Shown here: one piece after another, positions 1-5,497 of the stretch
How the letters are laid out: each line of letters opens with the position of its first letter
How positions within the stretch are numbered: position 1 is the first letter of the stretch
Assembly: GCA_002412425.1 (NCBI GenBank)
Contig: DHVB01000016.1
Coordinates: 1-9,846 of the forward strand
Reading direction: 5' to 3'
Length of the DNA: 9,846 nt
DNA from: Bacteroidales bacterium UBA5219
Lineage (GTDB): Bacteria; Bacteroidota; Bacteroidia; Bacteroidales; ML635J-15
The notes under the pieces: generated by a model
The model's input: the letters and a program-made list of their open reading frames with translations, nothing else
Database searches by the model: none
What the model was told of the DNA's origin: nothing
Made by a program: the position numbers and the translations under genes

Positions 1-93
1 CATGAAGCGTTGCACTGAGCAAAGCCGAAGTGTACGTGACTGAGTCCGAATATTGAAAGCAACGCAGCAGTTTGACACTTATGAGACACCGCC
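1..93 (-). repeat. Dispersed palindromic element, copy 1 (cut by window edge)
   Basis: Positions 31-93 match 5428-5490 at 58 of 63 bases, and all five differences are C/T transitions. Read on the minus strand, it begins 8 bp after the aldolase stop codon, just as the other copy begins 7 bp after the DPP-IV stop. The left arm is missing or diverged: 1-30 aligns only loosely with the second copy, and about 10 bp around its central palindrome appear to be absent. No ORF lies in it. It is probably an intergenic repeat transcribed as part of the aldolase 3' UTR; its function is not known from the sequence. Confidence 0.8.
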
Positions 94-101
94 TTTGTGT
101 T

Positions 102-1100
102 TTATGCTTTTTGAAAACTACCCAATACATTTTTAATTTTGTGTATATATAATTTTTTCAATTCTTCGCGAGCAGGACCTAAGTATTGACGTGGGTCAAA
201 TTTATCAGGACTGTCGTTGAAGAATTTCCTGATAGTTGCTGTCATCGCCAATCTTCCGTCAGAGTCAATATTGATTTTGCAAACAGATGATTTGGCTGCT
301 TCTCTTAATTGGTCTTCTGGAATGCCTATTGCATCTTTTAAACGACCACCATTTTCGTTGATAGTTTTCACATATTCTTCTGGAACAGATGAAGAGCCAT
401 GCAAAACAATTGGAAATCCTGGAATTTGTTTTTCAATTTCTTTCAAAATGTCAAAACGTAAAGGTGGAGGCACTAATTTACCATTTGCATCTCTTGTGCA
501 TTGTTCGGGAGTGAATTTATTTGCTCCGTGCGAAGTTCCTATAGATATTGCTAAAGAATCAACTCCAGTTCTGCTAACAAAATCAACAACTTCTTCAGGT
601 TTTGTATAGGTGCTGTGTTCTGCCGAAACGTCATCTTCTACGCCAGCCAATACGCCAAGTTCGCCTTCAACACTTACGTCAAATTTGTGAGCATATTCAA
701 CTACTTTTCTTGTTAAAGCAATATTTTCTTCATATTGTAAATGAGAACCATCAATCATTACAGACGAAAATCCCATTTCAATACAGCTTTTACAAAGTTC
801 AAAAGTATCGCCATGGTCTAAGTGTAATGCAATTTGTGGGTTTTCCCAACCAAGTTCTTTAGCGTATTCAACTGCTCCTTGAGCCATGTATCTAAGCAAA
901 GTTTGATTTGCATATTTTCTTGCACCACTCGAAACTTGAAGTATAACAGGTGAGCGTGTTTCAGCACAAGCTGCAACTATAGCTTGCATTTGTTCCATAT
1001 TGTTAAAATTAAAAGCAGGAATTGCATATCCGCCTTTAGTCGCTTTCTCAAACATTTCCTTAGTATTCACTAAGCCTAATTCTTTATAACTTGTAGCCAT
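102..1100 (-). CDS. fba: Class II fructose-1,6-bisphosphate aldolase
   Basis: Zinc-dependent cytosolic aldolase that reversibly cleaves fructose-1,6-bisphosphate to dihydroxyacetone phosphate and glyceraldehyde-3-phosphate in glycolysis and gluconeogenesis. The 332-aa product is a TIM barrel with the family motifs in order: HLDHG at 93-97 (catalytic Asp95, zinc ligand His96), IDGSHL near 116-121, GELG near 146, IGTSHG at 187-192 (zinc ligand His191), LHGSS at 233-237 (zinc ligand His234) and NIDSDGR at 277-283, the phosphate-binding and catalytic loop. The frame is open for 24 further codons upstream, but that stretch is Lys/Asn/Tyr-rich and unlike the family. The Met at 1100 gives the usual length and MATSYKELGL resembles Bacteroidota aldolases. 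An A/T-rich leader without a Shine-Dalgarno site precedes it. No exact -7 box was found, so its promoter is unplaced. The stop is followed by the dispersed repeat. Function is secure; the start is likely. Confidence 0.95.
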   Translation of the reverse strand: MATSYKELGLVNTKEMFEKATKGGYAIPAFNFNNMEQMQAIVAACAETRSPVILQVSSGARKYANQTLLRYMAQGAVEYAKELGWENPQIALHLDHGDTFELCKSCIEMGFSSVMIDGSHLQYEENIALTRKVVEYAHKFDVSVEGELGVLAGVEDDVSAEHSTYTKPEEVVDFVSRTGVDSLAISIGTSHGANKFTPEQCTRDANGKLVPPPLRFDILKEIEKQIPGFPIVLHGSSSVPEEYVKTINENGGRLKDAIGIPEDQLREAAKSSVCKINIDSDGRLAMTATIRKFFNDSPDKFDPRQYLGPAREELKKLYIHKIKNVLGSFQKA

Positions 1101-1248
1101 TTTTTTATAATTTTTAAAATTGTAATATTTAATATTTTTGGCTAAGTTAATACTTTTACATGTTTTAAGCAAATTAAAAATGTAATAATTTTGTATTTAT
1201 TTGTAATAATTAAAATTACTTAAATCTGTATGAAATACAGTTGTCTAG

Positions 1249-1283
1249 AAAAAGTAAGAGCCGAAATTTGGAATTTCGGCTCT
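1249..1283 (-). terminator. Hairpin with T-rich 3' flank, possible terminator
   Basis: AGAGCCGAAATT (1257-1268) and AATTTCGGCTCT (1272-1283) form a perfect 12-bp stem with a 3-nt loop. On the minus strand the stem is followed by TTACTTTTTCT, an interrupted U-tract; on the plus strand there is none. Read as a terminator, it would end a minus-strand transcript starting between 1284 and about 1500, where no gene is visible. Alternatively it is an attenuator-like element in a long aldolase leader, or a plus-strand 5' UTR hairpin. The stem is certain, the role is not. Confidence 0.5.
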
Positions 1284-1492
1284 ATTACTAACCCCAATCA
1301 ACCATGAAAAAGAGAAAAAATCAAAATTGAATTTGATTTCTGGTGCAAAGAAAAGAAAAATAATTGAATTATTTATAGTTTTTTTTCAATTATTAGATTT
1401 ATAGTCTCCTTATTCAGTTATTCTCCATTAAAAAACATATAAAAAGCAATAAAATAAATTAACTTTATTTCTTCGCGTATCAAAATTTTTAT

Positions 1493-1500
1493 TAACTTTG
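1493..1500 (+). promoter_or_regulatory. -7 box (TAACTTTG) of yqgE
   Basis: Exact match to the Bacteroidota primary-sigma -7 consensus TAnnTTTG, ending only 4 bp before the yqgE ATG. No good TTTG is present about 20 bp upstream; the nearest is TTTC at 1468-1471. If used, transcription would start at or next to the start codon, giving an essentially leaderless mRNA. Confidence 0.5.
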
Positions 1501-1504
1501 TTAA

Positions 1505-2089
1505 ATGTTAAAAAATTTAGACATATTTAATATTATTTCTAATGATTTAGAGCCGGCTACTGGAAGGCTACTTATTTCAGAGCCATTATTGTCAGATGAT
1601 ATTTTTTCACGTTCAGTAATTTTAATTGCAGGAATGGAAAACAAATCTGCGTTTGGGTTTATTTTAAATAATCCTTCAAACAGAAATCTACACGAACTAA
1701 TAGACGGTGTAGAAATAGAAAATTTGCCCGTGTTTATTGGTGGACCAGTCGAAAAAGATGTTTTGTTTTGTATTCATACTATTGATTATCTGCCCGACTC
1801 AATCCATATAAATGATGGTATTTATTTGAGCGGTAATTTTGATACAATAAAGACTTTAGTAAATTTAGGAATTATAAATAATTCTAATGCAAGGTTTTTT
1901 ATTGGAAATTCTGGCTGGGCACCCGAACAATTACACGATGAAATTAATTTTAATTATTGGTTAGTTTCCGAAACAACACGCGAGTTTGTTTTTAGCGATT
2001 TCAAAAATCAATGGGAGCGAGCATTAGACTTTGTTGATAAAAAGTATGAAATCTGGAAAAAATTTCCTAAAAATCCAGAATTTAATTAA
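1505..2089 (+). CDS. yqgE: YqgE/AlgH family protein (DUF179, UPF0301)
   Basis: A 194-aa cytosolic protein of the YqgE/AlgH family, widespread but with no firmly established biochemical role; AlgH was linked genetically to alginate regulation in Pseudomonas. Family signatures in order: GRLLISEPLL at 20-29, GFILN at 51-55, FIGGPV at 77-82 and FIGNSGWAPEQL at 132-143 followed by a conserved acidic stretch. The length is typical. The start fits because the DIFNI...SNDLEPATGRLLIS N-terminus resembles Bacteroidota homologues and the next Met (residue 44) would remove the first family motif. A -7 box lies 4 bp upstream, suggesting an almost leaderless transcript. It converges on the FtsB-like gene with only 5 bp between the stops and no terminator hairpin between them, so the 3' ends of the two mRNAs probably overlap. 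Confidence 0.92.
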   Translation: MLKNLDIFNIISNDLEPATGRLLISEPLLSDDIFSRSVILIAGMENKSAFGFILNNPSNRNLHELIDGVEIENLPVFIGGPVEKDVLFCIHTIDYLPDSIHINDGIYLSGNFDTIKTLVNLGIINNSNARFFIGNSGWAPEQLHDEINFNYWLVSETTREFVFSDFKNQWERALDFVDKKYEIWKKFPKNPEFN

Positions 2090-2094
2090 AGAAA

Positions 2095-2421
2095 CTAATC
2101 ATCTATTATTATAAATAAATCTTCGTCTTCTTCTAACATTTGATATTCTTCTCTTGCAAATTTTTCTAAATTATCTTTATTTGAAAATAATTCTTCGTAT
2201 TGTCGTGTGTATAAGCTAATTTCGTCTTCGTAATATTTTATTTCTTTTTTTAGAGCATTTAGTTTTCTTAACTTTTTAAATCTATCTATCAAATTATATG
2301 TATCAAAACATGTTACCCATAAAGCAAAAAAAACCAAGGTAACAACATACTTGTGCTTGATAATAAAATTTAATGTTTTAAGTAAAAAATTATTTTTTTC
2401 TTTTATGTTTTTTGTGTCCAT
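2095..2421 (-). CDS. Septum formation initiator family protein (FtsB/DivIC-like)
   Basis: A 108-aa bitopic inner-membrane protein of the FtsB/DivIC family, which joins FtsL and FtsQ/DivIB in the divisome and helps activate septal peptidoglycan synthesis. The architecture is classical: a short Lys-rich cytoplasmic N-terminus (1-23), one membrane segment (about 24-40), a heptad-like coiled coil rich in Leu, Lys and Glu (about 46-80), then the Bacteroidota C-terminal motif NLEKFAREEYQML (84-96) and an acidic end. It converges on yqgE and lies 100 bp downstream of the flavoprotein gene on the same strand, so it may be co-transcribed with it. No clear own promoter was found, though a dyad at 2442-2464 sits just upstream. 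FtsB and DivIC are not distinguishable by sequence here, so no symbol is given. Confidence 0.88.
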   Translation of the reverse strand: MDTKNIKEKNNFLLKTLNFIIKHKYVVTLVFFALWVTCFDTYNLIDRFKKLRKLNALKKEIKYYEDEISLYTRQYEELFSNKDNLEKFAREEYQMLEEDEDLFIIIDD

Positions 2422-2441
2422 AAAATAAAACTAAATGTCGT

Positions 2442-2464
2442 TTTCAAATTTCGTAATTTTGAAA
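2442..2464. promoter_or_regulatory. Imperfect dyad upstream of the FtsB-like gene
   Basis: TTTCAAATTT and AATTTTGAAA flank a 3-bp spacer, with 9 of 10 positions complementary, 21 bp before the FtsB-like start codon. It has the size of a dimeric repressor site, but in DNA this AT-rich such dyads also arise by chance. Confidence 0.25.
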
Positions 2465-2492
2465 GTATAAATATGTTTTTTTAATAAAATTT

Positions 2493-2506
2493 ATCAACAA
2501 GTTGAT
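2493..2506 (-). terminator. Weak hairpin after the flavoprotein gene
   Basis: ATCAAC and GTTGAT form a perfect palindrome with a 2-bp centre, 16 bp past the flavoprotein stop. On the minus strand it is followed by AAATTTTATT, not a clean U-tract. At RNA level the usable stem is only about 5 bp, so termination would be leaky and read-through into the FtsB-like gene is plausible. Confidence 0.25.
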
Positions 2507-2521
2507 GTTTATTCGATTTCT

Positions 2522-3109
2522 CTACAGCATTTCTAAAAGTTCTTCAGCAGCGTTTTTAACTTCTTCTAAACTTTTTATTTTTTCTTTACTGCTAGCTTTT
2601 CTAACTGATTTAAAGTATTTGTGTACTACAGTTTTCATACCACTAAATCCTAAAATACATTCTTCGGTCATTTTGTTTAGTGCATCAAGTGAGGCTTGGT
2701 CTTTGTAAATATTGTTAAGCCCTGTAGTATTGAAAATAGCTATTCTTTTGTTTTTTAATTTTGGAATAATTTCTCCGTCAACAAAATCAAAACCGTATCC
2801 TTGAACAAATACTCTTTCTATATATCCTTTTAAAATAGCAGGCATTCCCGACCACCAAATTGGATATGCAAAACAAATAAAATCTGCCCATTGAATAAAT
2901 TTTTGCTCGTCCATTATGTCAACAGGAAAAATTTCTTTTTCAATAGATTCTAAATCCTTTTTGCTTAGAACAGGATTAAATTTTATTTCGTAAAGATCGC
3001 GAATAACTACTTCGTGTCCTTTTTGATGAAAAGTATATGCAATAGTATCCCTTACAGCAGAAGTAAAACTCTGCTCTTTGTAATTTGCGTATATAAGTAA
3101 TATTTTCAT
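2522..3109 (-). CDS. NAD(P)H-dependent oxidoreductase, flavodoxin-like fold
   Basis: A 195-aa cytosolic FMN/FAD flavoprotein of the Flavodoxin_2 family (quinone reductase, KefF and MdaB relatives), which passes hydride from NAD(P)H to quinones or other acceptors. The N-terminal beta strand and phosphate-binding loop are MKILLIYANYKEQSFTSAV (1-19). The family hallmark YPIWWSGMPAILKGYIERVF is at 82-101, where the backbone contacts the isoalloxazine ring and an invariant helix follows, then GYGFDF near 104-109 and the FNTTG strand-loop at 126-130. The C-terminal third is Lys/Glu-rich helix. Length matches the short bacterial members. The start is set by the loop needing to begin at residue 1. 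A consensus -7 box lies 24 bp upstream and the FtsB-like gene follows after 100 bp. The exact substrate cannot be told. Confidence 0.88.
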   Translation of the reverse strand: MKILLIYANYKEQSFTSAVRDTIAYTFHQKGHEVVIRDLYEIKFNPVLSKKDLESIEKEIFPVDIMDEQKFIQWADFICFAYPIWWSGMPAILKGYIERVFVQGYGFDFVDGEIIPKLKNKRIAIFNTTGLNNIYKDQASLDALNKMTEECILGFSGMKTVVHKYFKSVRKASSKEKIKSLEEVKNAAEELLEML

Positions 3110-3133
3110 TTTTTTTTAAGAATTTTATTACTA

Positions 3134-3141
3134 CAAAGATA
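3134..3141 (-). promoter_or_regulatory. -7 box (TATCTTTG) of the flavoprotein gene
   Basis: CAAAGATA on the plus strand reads TATCTTTG on the minus strand, an exact TAnnTTTG match 24 bp before the flavoprotein ATG, which leaves a leader of roughly 18 nt. The -33 position falls in or beside AATTGAT-type repeat units (3148-3166), and no TTTG is visible there. Confidence 0.5.
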
Positions 3142-3147
3142 AGAAAT

Positions 3148-3166
3148 AATTGATAATTGAATAATT
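3148..3166. repeat. AATTGAT-type repeat, short cluster
   Basis: Consists of AATTGAT, AATTGAAT and AATT in direct succession. These are the same blocks that make up the longer arrays at 9307-9382 and 9770-9846. It lies in the promoter region of the flavoprotein gene, upstream of its -7 box. Confidence 0.6.
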
Positions 3167-3180
3167 TAGTTTTGAATTAA

Positions 3181-3215
3181 TAAAAAAAAACCTGCAGAAT
3201 TATATTCTACAGGTT
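3181..3215 (-). terminator. Rho-independent terminator of the T9SS protein gene
   Basis: AACCTGCAGAAT (3189-3200) and ATTCTACAGGTT (3204-3215) form a 12-bp stem around a 3-nt loop. The single imperfect pair becomes G-U on the minus strand. It is followed there by nine T residues (3190-3182). It lies 38 bp after the stop of the secreted T9SS gene. The plus strand also has a T-run after the stem, so it could work in both directions, but no plus-strand gene needs it. Confidence 0.9.
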
Positions 3216-3253
3216 TTTTTGTTAAGTGTTAAATATTAATTTAAAATAATATA

Positions 3254-4732
3254 CTAATACACAACTAATTTCACTGTATTAGTTGTAGCATTAGCTGTAG
3301 TTAGTATTTTAGCATAATATACGCCTGAACCAAATTGTTGTAAGTTTATTGTATTTGTATTATTTTGATTTAGGATTACTCTACCTAAATTATCAAAAAC
3401 CTCTACAGAGAATACTTGACTTTCAATTTGGAAGATACCATTTGATGGGTTTGGATATATTGATATCGAACTTGAAACACTTTGTATATTTGCTGATGAA
3501 TTTGTACTAATTCCAAAACGAGCTAACACAGCCTTATCTGTTCCAGATGTGTTGTCATAACCAGCTAACAGAAGTTTGTCTGTTCCTTGAAGTTTTATAT
3601 CAAGATAGCGAATATCGGCAGGTAAAGTAAAAACTCCATCGTTGGCAAAGCCTTCGTTAAGTATTAAGTTAAAATCAAAATTTGCAATTTCTCCATTTTT
3701 ACCACCAATAAAAAAAGTGTTTTCATAAAATGCTACAGGTAAATCTAAAGCAACAAAATTACGAAATTCAGCAATCCCATTATATACATTCATCATAAGG
3801 TGTCCATAAAACTTTAACATAACTGTATTATAAACATTGCCCATTAAACTTGGACCACCAACAACAACGAATTTATGCTCAGGTATATTAAACATAGTAG
3901 TAACTTTTTCATATCTTCCTAAGTCATCAATAAGTCCTTGAGAATATATAGCAAAAGTTGTTGGATAATCTGTCATTGATGTCCCATTATCAAAAAAGTT
4001 TCTTACAAAAGTATTATAATTATCCATAGGTAATTTCATAATACCAGCTACAGCAATATAATTGGTATAATCTTGTTCTAATACTTTATATATATATAGT
4101 TCATAATTATCTCTAACATTAGCTCTTCCATTTTCGCCAAAATTTGCAAAACTTTCTCCTGAGTATTTTAGCTTATACACATAGTTTTTATCAGGAATAA
4201 GAAAATGTTCGTTTCTAAAACAAGCAGCATTCAAATTAAAAGTATCGAGACCAAATTCAAAGCTAGGAATGCAGTCTATTTCTTGCTCTAAATTTCCATT
4301 TTGACTAAAAGAATATGACTTAATTTTAATTATTGAATCAATTATATTGCTTGTAACTAAAAACATTGTGTTATCGGGTTTTATGTAGAGATGACGAATT
4401 TCACAAGAAGGGTCAACTTCAATTTCTACATAACCATTGTCAGCAAAATTTTCGTCTATAATGCCATTTTCAGAAATTTTTAAAATTTTCAAATGTTTAT
4501 TAGAATTATTTGTAGAAAATCCTGCAGCTAAAATATTACCTTGTTCGTCAAATTCTATTTCTTTAAGATGCTGAATATCATCAGGTAAGACCACTTTGCC
4601 TTGCTCTCCAAAGCTTTCGTCTAAGTATAAATTATTAGCTTGTGAAAAAGCAAAACCATAGCAATGTACTAAAAAAATACTTGCAAAAATAAAACTCAAG
4701 TTTGACTTGATTTTTTGAATAAGTGTTTTCAT
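3254..4732 (-). CDS. Secreted delta-60-repeat protein with T9SS sorting tail
   Basis: A 492-aa protein exported across the inner membrane by Sec and then across the outer membrane by the type IX system. Residues 1-31 are a signal peptide (Lys-rich start, hydrophobic core, likely cleavage near AFS-QA). The central 36-410 shows degenerate delta-60-type repeats: a D-x-SFGEQG start at 38-45 followed by DEQGNILAAG (62-71), then IIDENFADNG (91-100), ANFGENG (196-202) and LNEGFANDG (358-366) with LLLAGYDNTSG (387-397) and AVLARFG (401-407). These probably fold as a beta-propeller. The C-terminus has the Por-type tail, with SISIYPNPSNGIF (422-434), VFDNLGRV (445-452) and GSGVYYAKI (468-476), ending KLVVY. 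The tail is usually cleaved when the protein is attached to the cell surface or released. No enzyme motif is visible; the ligand or role is unknown. A strong terminator follows, and the upstream region carries a TG microsatellite. Confidence 0.88.
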   Translation of the reverse strand: MKTLIQKIKSNLSFIFASIFLVHCYGFAFSQANNLYLDESFGEQGKVVLPDDIQHLKEIEFDEQGNILAAGFSTNNSNKHLKILKISENGIIDENFADNGYVEIEVDPSCEIRHLYIKPDNTMFLVTSNIIDSIIKIKSYSFSQNGNLEQEIDCIPSFEFGLDTFNLNAACFRNEHFLIPDKNYVYKLKYSGESFANFGENGRANVRDNYELYIYKVLEQDYTNYIAVAGIMKLPMDNYNTFVRNFFDNGTSMTDYPTTFAIYSQGLIDDLGRYEKVTTMFNIPEHKFVVVGGPSLMGNVYNTVMLKFYGHLMMNVYNGIAEFRNFVALDLPVAFYENTFFIGGKNGEIANFDFNLILNEGFANDGVFTLPADIRYLDIKLQGTDKLLLAGYDNTSGTDKAVLARFGISTNSSANIQSVSSSISIYPNPSNGIFQIESQVFSVEVFDNLGRVILNQNNTNTINLQQFGSGVYYAKILTTANATTNTVKLVVY

Positions 4733-4754
4733 AATTTTTATTATTTAAAATTTT

Positions 4755-4802
4755 ACCTACTTCGGCTTTTGGTCTCTTTCGGCATATTCCGACCATACTC
4801 AG
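4755..4802 (+). repeat. GC-richer tract, possible diverged repeat relative
   Basis: This 48-bp tract stands out from its AT-rich surroundings just upstream of the T9SS protein gene. In order it carries ACTTCGGCTTT, CTTTC, ATATTC and ACTCAG. The minus strand of copy 1 of the dispersed element carries CTTTC, ATATTC and ACTCAG in the same order, and ACTTCGGCTTT elsewhere. It may be a rearranged relative in the opposite orientation, or simply a structured leader of the T9SS gene (TCGG and CCGA can pair over 6 nt). Confidence 0.35.
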
Positions 4803-4924
4803 CTTTATTTATACCCTCGCTTAGATTTTAAATTGTAAAAAAACTTTACACGAGGGCAAATGCTCGAAGTCGTTTTTACAAAGTTTCCAAATTGAAATAA
4901 GTAAAATATAGTTGTAATGCAGTA

Positions 4925-4956
<32 letters not shown>

Positions 4957-5239
4957 GATGCTTTATTAAATACAAAATTAAATACGAAAATTTAGCAAGT
5001 TTGTTAAACCGAAAATTATTATAGTATTTTACAAAAAAACTCATCACAAAAATATATCAAAACATTATATGCAATTATACAAATATATTTTGAAATAACC
5101 AAGAAAAAATAAATAAAATTTAACAAAAATGCGTAATAATTTTATTTGTATGACATATTCAAATTAGTGGGCAAAAAGTGAAACTTTATTATGTAAATTA
5201 CGTATAATATAAGTTTTGTAATATCCTATAACACCACAT

Positions 5240-5264
5240 AAAAAAGCCTCCGCAAAAGGAGGCT
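5240..5264 (-). terminator. Rho-independent terminator
   Basis: On the minus strand AGCCTCC and GGAGGCT form a 7-bp GC-rich stem with the loop TTTTGC, running straight into TTTTT (5245-5241; the first T is shared with the stem). The stem is at 5245-5251 and 5258-5264. It ends whatever transcript crosses the structured segment 5265-5345: either DPP-IV read-through, since its stop lies about 230 bp upstream, or an independent small RNA. Confidence 0.88.
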
Positions 5265-5345
5265 AATGTAAACCGTAAGTTAAGGATTTCATATTCCCGT
5301 AATCCTTTTCCGGGTTTTATACCAACTAGTCTTTCTAATTGGCAG
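5240..5345 (-). ncRNA. Candidate structured small RNA or structured 3' UTR
   Basis: Going 5' to 3' on the minus strand there are successive helices. CCAATTA/TAGTTGG (5342-5336 with 5328-5322) has a 7-nt loop. An outer AAACC/GGTTT helix (5317-5313 with 5274-5270) encloses AAGGATT/AATCCTT (5307-5301 with 5288-5282). The terminator at 5264-5245 closes the molecule. The 12-nt loop of the inner hairpin contains CGGG, which could pair with CCCG just before the hairpin as an H-type pseudoknot, competing with part of the outer helix. There is no ORF and no match to 4.5S, 6S, tmRNA or RNase P that I recognise. The 5' end is unknown and no clear -7 box was found, so it could be processed from the DPP-IV mRNA. 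Confidence 0.4.
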
Positions 5346-5366
5346 TTAAGTATTGTAAATTTTCAA

Positions 5367-5490
5367 GGTGTTTCATAAGTGTTAAAATGCAAGGCATCTG
5401 AGATTGAAAACGAAGGAGCGTACAAAACGTACGTGACTGAGTTTGAATATCGAAAGCAACGCAGCAGTTTGATACTTATGAGACACCGCC
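5367..5490 (-). repeat. Dispersed palindromic element, copy 2 (complete)
   Basis: The outer arms (5367-5390 and 5464-5487) are inverted: 20 of 24 positions are Watson-Crick and three more are G-U if transcribed as the plus strand. A central CGTAC/GTACG (5419-5423, 5429-5433) forms a second stem. Between them, CTGAG-TTGAA-CGAA modules at about 5398-5420 and 5437-5461 are direct, not inverted, repeats of each other. On the minus strand it starts 7 bp after the DPP-IV stop codon. It has no ORF. It is shaped like a MITE or REP-type element; no target-site duplication is evident. Confidence 0.8.
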
Positions 5491-5497
5491 AATTTGT

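Larger units (their letters stand above)
1101..1504. other. 404-bp intergenic region with three hairpins
   Basis: This gap lies between the divergently transcribed aldolase and yqgE genes. It holds no credible gene, but it contains perfect inverted repeats at 1226-1240 (CTGTAT, 3-nt spacer, ATACAG), 1257-1283 (12-bp stem) and 1318-1339 (AAATCAAA, 6-nt loop, TTTGATTT). Between the last two, a C-rich segment ending CCAATCAACC leads into an ATG (1304) with only eight codons. This resembles the start context of a Bacteroidota secreted-protein gene with the gene missing. The rest is A/T-rich and featureless apart from the yqgE -7 box. Confidence 0.6.

Noticed and set aside
217..862. Two plus-strand frames (217-609 and 602-862)
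   Set aside because: They lie antisense to the aldolase, whose catalytic motifs are intact, and have no family resemblance.
1101..1172. A 24-codon N-terminal extension of the aldolase up to an ATG at 1172
   Set aside because: The extension is Lys/Asn/Tyr-rich, does not resemble class II aldolases and exceeds the usual length; the Met at 1100 fits the family N-terminus.
4655..4665. Lipobox in the T9SS protein signal peptide (Cys24)
   Set aside because: The residues before the Cys are LVH; His at -1 does not fit a lipobox, and a signal peptidase I site follows near residue 30.
4814..4856. CCCTCG/CGAGGG inverted repeat as a terminator
   Set aside because: Only 6 bp with a 31-nt loop and no U-tract on either strand.
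5254..5270. AAAGGAGG followed by an ATG on the plus strand, resembling a ribosome binding site
   Set aside because: The ATG is followed at once by TAA, the GGAGG is the arm of the terminator stem, and Bacteroidota rarely use such sites.
5240..5345. Known RNA such as 4.5S, 6S, tmRNA or a familiar riboswitch
   Set aside because: None of the conserved motifs I know for those families is present, and no gene lies directly downstream on the minus strand for a riboswitch to control.
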